A DNA stretch of 64,000 nucleotides from Nageia nagi (Eukaryota > Pinophyta), in NCBI GenBank assembly GCA_050084985.1, contig JBITNC010000001.1:136772001-136836000 (forward strand). The letters are read 5' to 3'. Below the pieces are notes generated by a model. It worked only from the letters and a program-made list of their open reading frames with translations, did not search any database and was not told the origin of the DNA. Numbering within the stretch: position 1 is the stretch's first letter; the number at the start of each line of letters is the position of its first letter. The position numbers and the translations under genes are program-made. Positions 47,486 to 59,110 of this stretch are shown in pieces.

Positions 47486-48154
47486 AACTATCAAATGTAA
47501 ATTATGTAACGTTTTCACATTCAAAAATTTCAAATTTAGAATATTTCTAATTTAAGAATTGATGGATTGATAATTTTTAATAGCAAAATTCTATCACAAA
47601 ACTCACAACTTCACTCTGTACACAACCAAGCTTTGCATGTGGACCGGTGGTACTCTGATCATGGATCAAATCTTCATAGCTAAGAAAGGAGAGTCAAGTG
47701 TTTGGTAACTGGTAAGTACATTATCCCTGATATATCAAATCTTGGTTAGATGTTTCATATTTTGTTTATGTAAATCCTCATCTCCATATTATCCATGGTA
47801 AATACCTATCTCTGATTCTCCATGGCGCCCATTCACAAAAACATATCCATTTGAGGAATAAGCTTGTTCATTTTGAGCTTGACTAAAAGCTTGATCATGG
47901 TGGTGAATCAGTGATTTTCATTCACCATGGAATTCACACAAGTATTATGCTTGGTTGGAATACACTAGGTTGCCTCCGTTCCATAGATCTTCTGGATTTT
48001 GGAGGTGTGACCTGTCTTCTATAAGAAAATATGTACTCTTTTCCAACTTCAAACCAAATACACCCATAGGGCTCCTTTTTCTCCAACATCCTTGCTCTCT
48101 AGATGTCATTCCAAGCAAACTACTCTGTATAAATATTTGAAATAGAAAAATAAT

Positions 48155-48361
48155 TTGAAGCAGAAGGATTATTACAATAAATTTCCTCTATTTTTGCATT
48201 CTTATATGATATATAACCATAAAGCAGAGACCTCCACACACTCACTTCAAGCTTCTGGGTATTTAGGAATTGAAGTTCAAAGCCTCCTGAGGATAACTTG
48301 CAGGACCCAACAGATCAATAATGCATGTCTAAAGATTCACCCAATTCAGGTTGTGAGGTAA
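48155..48361 (+). other. Short coding-like segment within the hAT element, unrecognised
   Basis: A 68-codon open frame ends with GYLGIEVQSLLRITCRTQQI and residues NACLKIHPIQVVR before a stop. Its composition is more like a real protein than the AT-rich neighbours. I cannot name its family. It could be an exon captured with the OPT fragment, or chance. Confidence 0.35.
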
Positions 48362-48889
48362 TTATCATAGTTGAAAAAACTCAATAGAAAATCATTTAAG
48401 AAATTTTGCTTGACAACAAAAAGAATACATTTTACTATGGGGTGTCACTTCCCAATGCCTATAAGATATCATACAAGATGTCATTCATGGGTTAAATGGA
48501 TGCATACACTGTCAATGAAGGTAGTGCAATTACATTTGCAAAACTTACATAGGAAATTCCAAGCACATATATAATGAATATTACCTATGTATATAAAATA
48601 GGCCTAGAGCAACCTATGTTACTTCTGTGTTATAGTCTGCTAATTCTTACTTCCAACTTCCAATTCTATTACTTCCTGCTAACAGTAAATTGTAATTTCC
48701 ATCTCCTACCTTCCTTGAAAGAGAATCTTCTTATGTGGACTCATGTATATTATATCTTCATCACAGAAAGCAACCCAACGCTCGTGCTCTTTGCCCTTTG
48801 TCTATTTATGATCCAGCAAAGCAGAAGAGAAATCAAGTGCAGTATTTGAGAATCGAGATCTTTTCTTGAATTTTTAACTCCATAAAAGC

Positions 48890-49193
48890 ATGGCAGTGGA
48901 TTCTGTAAGCCCAATGGAGGTCAGTAAAGGTGAAGAAGAAGAAAATTCGCTAGTGGAGCAAGTGGCGTTTATAGTGAGCACAGATGACGACCCATCCATT
49001 CCAATATGGAATTTTTGGATGTGGTTCGTGGGCATCCTCTCTTGCATCATGCTCTCTTTCTTAAACTAATTTTTTGGCTACAGGACGGAGCCTCTTATCA
49101 TTACATAAATTTTAGTTCAAGTAGCCATGCTTTTGATTGGCCACTTCATGGCTTTATTTCTTCCCACATTTAGAAACATACATAGTATAGCTT
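48890..49193 (+). pseudogene. First-exon fragment of an oligopeptide transporter (OPT family)
   Basis: From the ATG at 48890 the frame encodes an acidic N-terminus, then SLVEQVAFIVSTDDDPSIPI, a Trp-rich NFWMWFVGILSCIMLSFLN, and FFGYRTEPLIIT, VQVAMLLIGHFMALFLPT. Plant OPT1-9 proteins start this way: 'SPIEQV.LTV..TDDPTLP...FR.W.LGLLSC.LLSF.NQFFGYR..PL.I...S.QI..LPLG..MA..LP'. The first membrane helix and the FFGYR block are clear. OPT proteins carry small peptides or metal chelates across the plasma membrane. Two stops interrupt it: 49067 (TAA where CAA is expected) and about 49108. The remaining exons are absent. About 60 bp of possible 5' UTR precede the ATG. Confidence 0.85.
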
Positions 49194-49199
49194 AAACCA

Positions 49200-50630
49200 T
49201 TGACAATTTTATCTCCTATAAAGTCCTTCAAATCTTCTCAAAAAATCATTTAAACATTCTCTACAATCATTGTGCTCATTTTAGTCCATGAGAAGGCATC
49301 TCTCTACTACATTTTTTCCAACAAAACTTAGGTATTCTTTTTATATTCCATATGTTTACATACATGTTTTATTTTCTTCGTTCAAAACATCTCCAATTTT
49401 CTAATGAATGCCTGTTATAAGAATACCATAAAATATATCATTCTAGTTGGTTCCCATGCATTCATAGAAGCAGTATCCCATGAAAAGTATTTTCCAATCT
49501 TTTCTTTGCTTCTGTGTTGCATGTAAATCACTATTCAAGTATTTTTCCCTTGTAAAACCATTTTCAACTCCTTTGTTTTTTTTTTTTTAGTAAATCTCGG
49601 TTCTCTTGGTGCATATGCTGAAAGAATGTAGGGAAAGGTTATTTTTTCATGCTGCACATATTCATCTAATGCTCCCTTAAAACTCACATTACCTTCTACA
49701 AGAACTCCCTTGTCATCACTATTCTTCATCTATGTAACATGCTCTCCTATGATCACTAATTTTTGGACCCATTTGAACATATGATTCCGGTATGAAAAAG
49801 TATTGATTTTTGAAGAGACATAATCTATGAAAGGAAATATGAATACAAGCCAAAATGTTGATCTCCAAAAAAATACATGATTTGATCTAGAAGAACATGT
49901 TAAAAATCCAACTACAAAAATATGATGAAAATAATATGTTTATTTGTCAATAAGAAAGATTTAGGATCATGCACATACATCTGGTGATGGTAGAAAAATA
50001 GTGTTTAGCCATGAAATACAACTATTCAAGCTGATGGGAAATAGTATTAAACTGTTTAATCTTATGAGTGATGGTGCAAAAGCAAAGTTTTGCAAGGAAT
50101 CTTAAAATGGTTAAATTTTATTAAGACATATCATTTCAAAATCTTAATGTTCTTATGAAGATTTCTACAAAGCTTTAGATATTTTTCATTTATGGACTAA
50201 TAGGTATCATGCCATGTTGATTTTTTATTCTTGGGCTATTTTTCATCCTTAAATCTCCTAGGTGGCTAGTGAGTTTTAAGATAAGCTACATATTATCTTG
50301 TGGTAGTTCTTCTATTTCTCGAAACATACAAGACTAATTATTTGAGACTCATAATGATAAACACTTATTGAATATTCTACAGGACAAGGTTCAAAGTACA
50401 AAATTTGAAGATTCATTACAAATCCTTTATGGTTCTATGTTGATATTTCATTGGAAGTAGTTGAAATCAAGGTAACAATCTATTCATATAATTTGTAGAA
50501 TCTATTGGTTCTAGTTTTACTTGGAAGTTTGAAATAATGCTAATCGGAATAGTATTTTATTTTCTTCCCTTGAAGTAAAATAATATTAATATTAACCCCA
50601 ATTGTTTGTAACATTCAACAGTGTGGTAGA
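49200..50630. other. Non-coding part of the hAT element
   Basis: AT-rich DNA with no recognised frame. It could include intron sequence carried along with the OPT exon. A minus-strand frame at 49535-49729 has no motif. Confidence 0.45.
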
Positions 50631-50633
50631 GAC

Positions 50634-50644
50634 CAGGGATCAAA
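50634..50644 (+). repeat. Internal copy of the hAT terminal motif
   Basis: CAGGGATCAAA matches the first 11 bases of the element's terminal repeat in the same orientation as the left end. It then diverges (AAACCAG). It lies 312 bases upstream of the transposase ATG. Eight bases before it (GTAGAGAC) do not match those after 54024. Confidence 0.6.
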
Positions 50645-50945
50645 AAACCAGTCTCAAGTTGTCTGAACTGTGTGAACAAAGATATAGATTCCCTCTATTT
50701 GTAAGTTTAGCCTTACCATTAGATTTGAAATACACAAGCAAGCATATATTTTCTTCACCCACTGATTAGATAGTTTTGATACAATTATATTTTTGGTTTA
50801 TCATGAAGTGTAATTATGTTCATAATATTTTTTTCTTTTTTATGATCTAACAGATTGGAATCAATCCTCTTTTATTGCAACAATTGAGTGGTGTCACTGT
50901 CAATGGTATCATATTTTACAATAATTTTATTTTCATAATTCAAAA

Positions 50946-53114
50946 ATGTCTCCTATTGGGCATCCTAAGAAAGACAAGAGACAATTATCAATTACCAATG
51001 CATTTTTTAGAGCTTCTCAAAATAAAAAAGAACTAAATACTGAAGAAAATATTCATGGTGATGATGAAGGCATAGAAAAAGATCAAGCAAATATTCAGGA
51101 ACAACCATTAAAAAAAACAAAGAGAGTGTTTCGAACACATTGGAAAATGAAATTTCCATGGGCTTATCTTATCAAAGACATCAATGGAATAGAAAGGATA
51201 AAATGTGCATGATGTGAGGAATTCAAGGCCAATACTCCATTTGCAATAGAGGGAAGAACAACTATTCAAATGTGTGCATTGAATACACATGATGAATCTA
51301 AACCACATAAATAAAGTCGAAGACAAAAACAACTAAAGGACAATCCATCTCAACTTCAAATGCCAAAATGTATTGAACTTATGGTGAATTCTAAAAAGCA
51401 TAGGATCATCTCAGTGATGGAAAATATGTATTTCATTGCCATTAATAATTTACCACTTGAATTATATAAGCCAATATGTGATAAGGATAGGTACAAACAT
51501 ACTCCAAATATGCCTTTGTCTAATGAATATTCATCATACACAAATACAACATCAGGAAAAGAGTTTTTATCTGTAGCAAAAGAGGTTTATTGGAAGAAAC
51601 TAGTATTAGAAATTAGTTGCAGTCTTTTTTACTCAATTTCTATTAATGAGAGTACAGATAGAACTTTGGAGAAACATCTTATTGTTTATATAAGCTATTT
51701 AAAAAATGGTGGAAAAGGTTTATGTGTTATAAAATTTATAAGGTTAGTAAAGGTTCATGATGGAACATCTCAATCAATGTATGATGCAGTAACAAGTTTG
51801 TTAACAGAGATGGGATTACCATTATCCAAACTTGTTGGATTTGCATCAGATGGAGCATCATCAATGAGAGGGTTAAGAGAAGGATTGGCAACAAAGTTTT
51901 GACGTGATATTCCACATTTGATTGATATACATTGCATAGCTCATAGAGAAGCACTTGCAGCAAATGATGCTTCAGGATATTTTCCAGAGTTGCAATTCAT
52001 TGACAAATTTGCAAATAAGGTGTATTCTTGGTTAGGAAGGTCAATAAAGAGGAATGAAGAACTAAAAGGATTAATGGATGCATTCCAAATCACAAGGTTG
52101 GAAGTACTACAAATACATTGTGTTCGATGGTTAGCATGAGGTAAAGTTATGGAGAGACTTGTAAAATTAATGCCAACATTATTGAAGGAGTGGGAATTGG
52201 AGGATAAAAAACTATATGATATAGCAACTATTTTTCAACTTCAGTTTTATATCAATTTGCTTGTAGATGTTCTTATTGAATTAAATAAAATCAACAAAAA
52301 ATTTCAAGAAGACCATATTGATATAACATCAATTGGAGATATTTTAGATGTTATTATCAAACTTCTTCGTAAACAATTTCTAGGGACTACTTTTGGGAGG
52401 AATGCATCAAATATTACTTCTTTCCTTCAGCAATCAAAAGATGGATTTCTTGAATTTATAGATAATATAGGCAAAAAACATGTACATATTTTGAAGTTTA
52501 TAGGAATAGCTAACTCACAACGATCAGGAACACTTGATGATTGCATTGCATTAGAAAAATTATTTGTTGAAAAAGTTATAGAGAGTTTAAATGCAAGATT
52601 CATAGATTTGCATTTATTCAATGCTGTTAAGTTTTTTAGTCCTTGTAGCTATTATGATGAGGAAGATGACCGTGATATTCAAACAAAAAGGTATCTTGAT
52701 ATGTTATGTGAAAAATTTGCTATTGGAGATTTATCCTTAGTTGACAAAAATAAATGTATAGGTGAGGCATATTAGTTTGTTCTTGAACTTTATCAATCAT
52801 GTCAGAAAAAATCTATGTTCAAAGCATGGGAACATTGTGGTCAACAACTAGAATGGACTAATGGATATCCAAATTTGATGAGATTATGGCAAACTATCCT
52901 TATTTTACCAGCAAGTATAGTAGTTTGTGAAAGAGGCTTCTCTAAGCTTAACAAAATAAAAGATGCTGATAGATCGAGATTATCTTTAGACACATTGGAT
53001 ACATTGATGTTTTTATCTCTTAGTGCACCTCAAATTTTGAATGAAGTGCAATGGGATGAAATTTTTGATGTGTGGAAATAGATGAAACAAAGAAGACCTC
53101 TTCAACTTGATTAA
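50946..53114 (+). pseudogene. hAT transposase, nearly full length, six in-frame stops
   Basis: One frame of about 722 codons with no frame change. Near residues 55-120 a TTF/BED-type zinc finger is seen (FPWAYL, C-A-x-C-EEF, then H-x5-H). The RNase H-like core has SINESTDRTLEKHLIVYISY (about 51640-51700), LVGFASDGASSMRGLREGL and DIHCIAHREALAANDASGYF. The C-terminal dimerisation region is LWQTILILPASIVVCERGFS, then RSRLSLDTLDTLM. It resembles the ZNF862/KIAA1586-like hAT group with a DUF4371 part. Stops at 51210 (TGA), about 51313 (TAA), 51900 (TGA), 52137 (TGA), 52773 (TAG) and 53079 (TAG) each fit one C-to-T change, apart from possibly the last. The first catalytic Asp position reads Asn (S-I-N-E-S). 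Confidence 0.93.
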
Positions 53115-54024
53115 GAATTTTGTTGGTAAGTAACACAAATTGTATATTTTATATTGCACACATTTTCTTACTTCTATAACAATACTGATATTCTAATTAA
53201 TATGTTTATATTTTATGACCCAGGTAAGAAGATTGAAGGAGAAGTTTTTACCTTGTAGTTATTCCAATACTTATAGTGTTGCTATACTTGAAGACAAATA
53301 CTAGGTATTCTTATATTGATAATTTTGTTATACTTATTTATATGTTAAACATATTAAATATTTTCTTTTACATTATAGGTCTAATTATTTATCTATCAAA
53401 CATTTTAATAAGTCTGAAATCATTGTATATAATCTATTATTTTGAGTGTTTTGATTTAAAATTAATATCCTCTAACTACCTTTTCTTATCAATGTAGGGG
53501 ATGCAATTTTAAGCTACAGAACTGGATGTCCTTCCAATTAATGGCTTGCATACACTTGTTATGCTAGTACTTCTATTTTTTTGAGACATGATTTATCATT
53601 TAATTTGATACTATATTTAGATATTGCTATGACATTTTTTTAGTATTGAAAGTAAAACTGATTACATGGATGGTAAAAAAAAATGATTTGTAAGGTGTGT
53701 GTAATGAAATGCATTCATATTACCGTTGAGATATTTCAGTTGTGAGTTGAATTCAAAGCATAACTAATTTTCAAATTATTTCCAAATTTTCTTATACTAC
53801 TATTGATTTTCTATTAAAAAGTTATATGAAAATAGCCATAATTGTTTGACTAATATTATTAGAGATTTTCAGTTAAAAAAATTTATATAATCTTATGAAG
53901 AGTAATGTTTTACAAATACTTCAAATAAATGCCATCATACTTTTTAAACCTTCATTATAGAAGTGCACGATAAAAATTGATCCTTAAAAAAAAAAGAGGA
54001 GGAACCCTTCAAATTTGATCCCTG

Positions 54025-54032
54025 ACCCCTCC
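54025..54032 (+). other. hAT target-site duplication, right copy (ACCCCTCC)
   Basis: Directly follows the right terminal repeat; seven of eight bases equal 47040-47047. Confidence 0.8.
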
Positions 54033-54986
54033 CACCATGGTGACTCCTGCCGACTCAGGCTAGTGGATGACGTTGGGCAGTCTGTCAGGCGGTGTAGCAT
54101 AGGCGGTTGGTGGTAAACCTATCCCTCACCGACCTCCACATCGGTTCTCCCCGAAGGATCCACCTCCACATTGGATTCTCACTTTCCCAGACAGCATCAA
54201 CTTCACATCGATCCCCCTTCACTCGCTATTCCCTGACGAACTCTTCCACGCTGACAACTCCAAAACACTTCAACAAATCAAAGGTCCATGAATTACACAT
54301 CTTCCACGTTGCAGCTCACGAAACTGCATTTGCATTATACAAGCCTACTATATATTCTTAAACTTAATATACATGTCTATCAGGGCACTGCAACCATAAC
54401 ATTCGATGCAAACCATTTTCAGCTACTCATTGATGGATGTCAATGCCCACTTCTTGAGCTCCTTGAAGGTGCATGCTTTTGAATGGTAGCAAGGTTGCAG
54501 AGTGCGGCTTTACTCCTGATGACTGCATCTACTTAATATTCATACAAGCCTTTTCAGAAAAACTATTCTGTGCATATCCTGAGATTAATGCCATCCATGA
54601 AACTGTATTTGCATTTGCATCTATAAAACCATCCCCCCACCTTCTCTGTGCTTCCACGTTTTGCATACAATCTATCATGATACACACAACCATAGCATTC
54701 AATAAAAGACCATTAAATTACTAATTGATGGGAATCCATACCTTCGCGTAGAGCTCTCATGGCTGCTAAACATAATTTTAATATTCAAACTTATTATTTT
54801 TAGCCTTTTCAAATATTTGAAAATACTAATAATACTTCAAACTTGCAAATGTAATATCAAACACATATGGAGTCAGATTTTTGATCCGGAAGAGGCGTCA
54901 GAAAGCTAAAGTTGAATCAAACACAACGATTATGATAAATATACCAGTTTTGGACACAAAATAGATCCAAATTTTGTATCATAAAC

Positions 54987-55671
54987 CAATTTAATAACTA
55001 ATTTGTGTAACAACTAAGGGAAAGTGAAGCTAGAGTCAGTAAAGATGGTGACATACTGATGCTAGGAAGTAGAGGCATGAAATCCATCCCAATTCTAATT
55101 TCAAGGAATAGGATGATACATAATAGGATGATGTTTGAGGTAATCAAGAAGAATGGAGGCATGAGTCCATTGTTCAAAATGATTCCATGAGATGCTCCTT
55201 TGAAGATAAAGATACTAGGTAAGGAGTATGTTGAATTCTACAAACACAGGTTTAAGCATTTGGCTTTTTGATTCAAAGGGGAGGAAGACATGCTAATTCT
55301 ATGAGATCGATTCATTGTTATATAATCAAGTATCAAACTATTTGTACCAAGAGATTATTGGATTTTAGGAAGTACTTAGTTATTTTGAACTATATATTGC
55401 AGATAAATATAAGGTTAGTTTTCTTGGACCTCCTTGAAGAAGGGGTTTAGATACTGTGATGAGTTAGTTTGTATGGGATACTAGGGAATTTGACCCACTC
55501 ATGGCTTTATTTTTGGGATACTTCACTCTTATTATTTACACAATAAGTTTTGCAATACCTATAAGCATTAAGTATATTTTGCTGTTAATGTTCACTAAAA
55601 ATTTTGTAAAGGTTAGTGGGAGCCTTGAAAACCCACACTTTTTTTTATTAATATAATTTACCATTAATAAA
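54987..55671 (+). other. Weak coding-like remnant, unrecognised
   Basis: The + strand holds stretches such as YVEFYKHRFKHLAF and FDPLMALFLGYFTLIIYTIS in different frames, with several stops. The style is retroelement-like but I cannot assign a family. Confidence 0.3.
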
Positions 55672-56110
55672 AAAAATCCATTACTCTCTTAAAAGTAGCC
55701 CTAGCATTTAATAGTCAAAATAGTATTCTCAAATATTCATAAGTTTCTCAAGGGGTAGTAAATGTTATTTTGAATCTATTAGTATAATCTATAGTAATTT
55801 TATTAAATCCTAAGAATTCATCTAACAAGGACATCCTTGAAGAAACAATAATAGCTTGTAGCAATTAATCCATGTTTGAAAATGGATAATTATCTTTTAA
55901 ACATATCTTATTCAAATTTATGAAATCTACACATAACCTTATTTCCTTAGGCTTTTTTTTTTAACATGCACTAAATTTGAAATCTAGTATGGATATTTGA
56001 TCTATCTAATAATTTTTTCATCTTCCAGTTTCTCGATTTCCTTTTACATAATAGGAAATAGGGTAGGTTTAAATTTCCTCTATTTTTACCTAAATGGGGA
56101 AACCTCTTCT
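55672..56110 (-). pseudogene. N-terminal half of reverse transcriptase, truncated
   Basis: On the - strand: KEIRLCVDFINLNKICLKDN, then MSLLDEFLGFNKITIDY, FKITFTTP and LLNARATFKRVMD. This is the RT stretch from 'G-x-IR-x-CVDF' to 'ATFQRAMD'. Sequence homology ends at about 55672, before the active site. Frame changes occur between blocks. Confidence 0.85.
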
Positions 56111-56608
56111 TTTAATGGGATAATATGAGTAAGAACAAAAGTTGTAAAGGTTTTTAGTTCATAATATCCCCATGCAAAAATAGTTGGGATACATACCTTG
56201 TATTTTTCTAGTGCCTAAATTGATATCATTATATTCCAACATTTTTTTAGGTAGAGTAACAAAATAAACATACACTCTTTCAACTTCATCATAGCATAAA
56301 TCTAAAGCTATTAATGCTCTAGTAAAATTTTGTATCTTTAATTAGATGACTTTAGAAGGAACACTAATCTCTTCTCTAGTTTTATTTTCATCTTCTTCAT
56401 TATAAATGTGATTGGAATATTCCTTTTTCATTTAATGAAATCTCTAATTTGAATTACATCTTCAAACACTTGCATGTGAAAAATATTGTCAATAACTAAG
56501 TGCTTCTAGACTAAGATAGTGGGATGGTTATGAATATATTATTCATCTATTTCTAGACTATCCTCCTCCAACTATATTTACTACCAATAGATCCATCATT
56601 TTGTTCAT

Positions 56609-56977
56609 TTATATCTCATCTAACACAACATTTCTATATGTTTTCAATCTTGGGTATTCTATTTTGTAGATTTCCTTAATTTGTTTGATTATTAACTCTA
56701 CATCTCCAAATACTTGAATTTTGTTAACCTTTAATTCCGTTTCTTTTCTTAACCCTAGTAGCTGGTCCTCATATTCAACTTCATTTTTTGTGCAAGGAAA
56801 TTTCAATCTATATAGGATTCTTAAATAAGTACCTTTACTATCCTCCATCACTCTTACTCCTTTTCCCATTTGAGAGTTTACTCCATCAAAGTGCATTATC
56901 CATATGGTATCCTTGAGGAACTTTGTTTTTCCATGAACCTCTTTTATAAGATCAAGATTCATTATATATTCCTTCAT
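56609..56977 (-). pseudogene. Archaeal-type RNase H placed before RT
   Basis: An uninterrupted 122-codon frame: TIWIMHFDGVNSQMGKGVRV, LKFPCTKNEVEYEDQLLGLR and KIQVFGDVELIIKQIKE. D of FDG, E of EYED and D of GDVE fit the RNase HI active site. It lies between protease and RT, the same arrangement as in the 12.3-kb element at 25670-37929, although the two sequences are clearly different families. Confidence 0.85.
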
Positions 56978-57204
56978 CCATTTATTTGGTAAGGATATTA
57001 GTGTATGCCATATTTAATAGAACCCATCACCATGACCTTTTATATCTTCAATTTATTTAGTTATGTTGATAACATCATCCTGAGATATGACTTCAATTGT
57101 CAATCTATTATAAGGTTTCCTTCTCAATATGGTTATTGAGTTATCATACATGGGGATAGTAGCATATGAAAAATCATGTGAATAGAATCTCTAATTAATA
57201 TGAC

Positions 57205-57561
57205 TCAATGCCTAGATAATAGCAAGGAGAAATAAATTTCAACATCTACTATGACCACATCTGTCAACAACCTATTTTTGGTATGTTGATCCAAATAGAA
57301 TGAAATATATTTTACTATGCCAACATAATTTACCCTTGTATTATCCATTACTGAAATAAGTGGATGATCATTGGTGCATATAATCCCTAAAGCATCTATA
57401 ATTTTCTTTGGCATGACATTTAATGCAACTTCACTATATAGCATGCAATTATGTACCATGTAATAATTATCAAAATAATCATACCTCAAATTAATGTAGA
57501 ATGATTTACCATATACATTATGATTTGATTTTATATTATCAAGTTTATGAAATGCTTTCAT
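57205..57561 (-). pseudogene. Retroviral-type aspartic protease region
   Basis: A 118-codon frame contains NCMLYSEVALNVMPKKIIDA, where the D-S-G-A active site should be (here L-Y-S-E), then ITC..HPLISVMDNTRVNYVG and LLTDVVIVDVEIYFSLLLSR, matching the 'V-D-x-P..YxxLLSR' ending of gypsy proteases. The catalytic Asp is not present in this frame, so the copy is inactive. Confidence 0.8.
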
Positions 57562-58199
57562 TGCTTTTTATTCAAAGAACTTGAAGGTTTTACAAACCTT
57601 TTCTCTATATTTGGGGACTATCATCAATTATTCAAGAGTTACCATCACTTTGAGTTTAGTAAATTTGGGTTCCACATCAAATATTGGTTTCTTAAGATCA
57701 ATTAGCTTTTTCTTTTTTACTATTTATTCTTGAGAGGTTGGTTATTATTGATGAATTATCTCTTTTTCTATTTCAACTAAGTTTTTTGATAGGTTGATTC
57801 CTTTTGAGCTTCAACTAGTACTTCTTGAGGAGTTGGTTTCTTTTGAGTTTTATTTTATTTTTGTTCTTCATATTGAACCTTAGAAATATTTTCTTGGTTG
57901 CTTCATATTGGACCTTAGCAATGTTTTCTTGGTTGATTGGTTGTTTAACTATATTAGGGATGATCCTATTTCTCAGTTTAATACATTGATTTTATTTTGG
58001 CTTTAGATAAAATTGCAAGCATATTTCTCTTCTAAGACTTTGAAGCATAGTCTATTGAAACACCACACCTTTGGTTAGATATTCGATATGTGTTTCAATT
58101 ACCATCATATTATGCTATAATTCTTATTCCGTTTATTCATATTCAAGTCCCCATAATATATTGACTTTTGAGATTTCCTATTTTCCTTTCCTTTCTCTT

Positions 58200-59110
58200 T
58201 GATCTTCAAGGAATATTGCCCAATCTTGTGGATTATCTAGTAAGTCATAGGATGAGCAATAAAAAGATATACTTTCATAATGTTAGTTGCAAGAAGAGTA
58301 TTGGGGATTGAGTTTATATCCTTTTTATTTTTTCTAGGATTCCATTTATTATTCCATGGTTTATTAGTAAACTTCTTAAAAGGAAACCTAGGATTAGGAT
58401 TACTAGAAGATGCTATGCTTATATTGTATTGTGGGTGATTACCTCTTTCCATTCTTGATAGATGATTATTGAAATTTGAGAGCATATTAGATATTTACTT
58501 GGATAGCTTGTTTATGGGATCTTCTTCATTATAAATAGAGAACTTAACTTTTTATAGCTTTCTTTCTACTACAAGTTCAAGAGAAAATATCTTAATTTTA
58601 CCTACATAGATTATTTATTCTTAATTTCTTGGATAGCATCCATACATTCCTTTAGGTTTTGAGTTATAAAATCTCTTAATTCATATCCCATTTATCTTGT
58701 AAGGGATTTTTTGTAATGGATGATAGACTATGCACTATTGGGTTTGGAACTAGTGATCAGTTTCTTTCTTAATTTGATGAATCGAATATTAAATTGATCT
58801 ATTATTTCATTCTCTTTCTTATTTACAATTTCCAACTTAGTGAAAATAATTTATTCATACTTCTTTTTTACCATACATTTTCAAGACAATATCCTTAATT
58901 TGATCATGTGTTGTTATTGATGTAGTAGGAAATGAATTAAACTATGTCCTAACATCCTTGTTTAAGCTTTGATAAAATAATATTAGCATACTATCTTTAT
59001 GATCTACCTTTAGAGTATCTAAAGCATGCAAAAATCTTTAATAATTAATTCTCTAGTAATAATTTTTTTCTTGGAATATGAGAAAATATTTGGAGTCTTT
59101 CTCAAGAAGA
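58200..59110 (-). pseudogene. Gag of the truncated gypsy element
   Basis: On the - strand DSMLILFYQSLNKDVRT and FNSFPTTSITTHDQIKDIVL (about 58870-59000) correspond to the gag pattern 'MLxRLFxxSLxGxAxxWFxxLPxxSIxxWxxLxxxF'. After more broken frames, 58237-58485 gives a basic, Asn/Arg-rich C-terminal part (RFPFKKFTNKPWNNKWNPRK). No zinc knuckle is seen. Confidence 0.7.

Larger units (their letters stand above)
47048..54024 (+). mobile_element. hAT DNA transposon, about 7 kb, carrying an OPT gene fragment
   Basis: The ends are CAGGGATCAAATTTGAAG at 47048 and its exact reverse complement finishing at 54024, an 18-bp terminal inverted repeat of hAT type (CAGGG start). An 8-bp duplication (7/8 match) flanks it, and both flanks are LTR sequence of one element. 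Inside are a transposase frame (50946-53114) and, upstream, the first exon of an oligopeptide-transporter gene (48890-49193). CCCTTCAAA-like motifs are repeated near the left end (47095-47225) and once at the right end, as hAT subterminal repeats often are. Confidence 0.9.
43185..54981 (-). mobile_element. Gag-protease LTR element on the - strand, split by a hAT transposon
   Basis: LTRs at 43185-44977 and 46637-54981 (the latter holding a 7-kb insertion) flank only about 1.66 kb of internal DNA. TAAAC at 43180-43184 and 54982-54986 is a perfect 5-bp duplication. A GCTCTAATACCA primer site at 46623 sets the - orientation. Internal frames show gag and protease and a membrane segment, and no RT or integrase, so the element depended on others for movement. 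Confidence 0.9.
46637..54981 (-). repeat. 5' LTR of the gag-protease element, split by the hAT transposon
   Basis: The LTR parts are 46637-47047 and 54025-54981. It starts (plus strand) TGATCTGTAATTCTCTCAAA and ends TTTTGTATCA. Relative to the other LTR it lacks about 550 bp and has some 150 bp extra around the hAT site. Confidence 0.88.

Noticed and set aside
48371-48849. Open frames of 67 and 91 codons between the two coding-like hAT segments
   Set aside because: No motif, AT-rich composition, and lengths expected by chance in low-GC DNA.
50634-54024. The 3.4-kb segment as the actual hAT insertion
   Set aside because: Only 11 bases match the right end and the flanking octamers differ; the end at 47048 gives an 18-bp repeat and a 7/8 target duplication with LTR sequence on both sides.
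54107-54361. Serine/threonine-rich frame after the hAT element
   Set aside because: It lies inside the 5' LTR; the matching region of the other LTR does not keep the frame.
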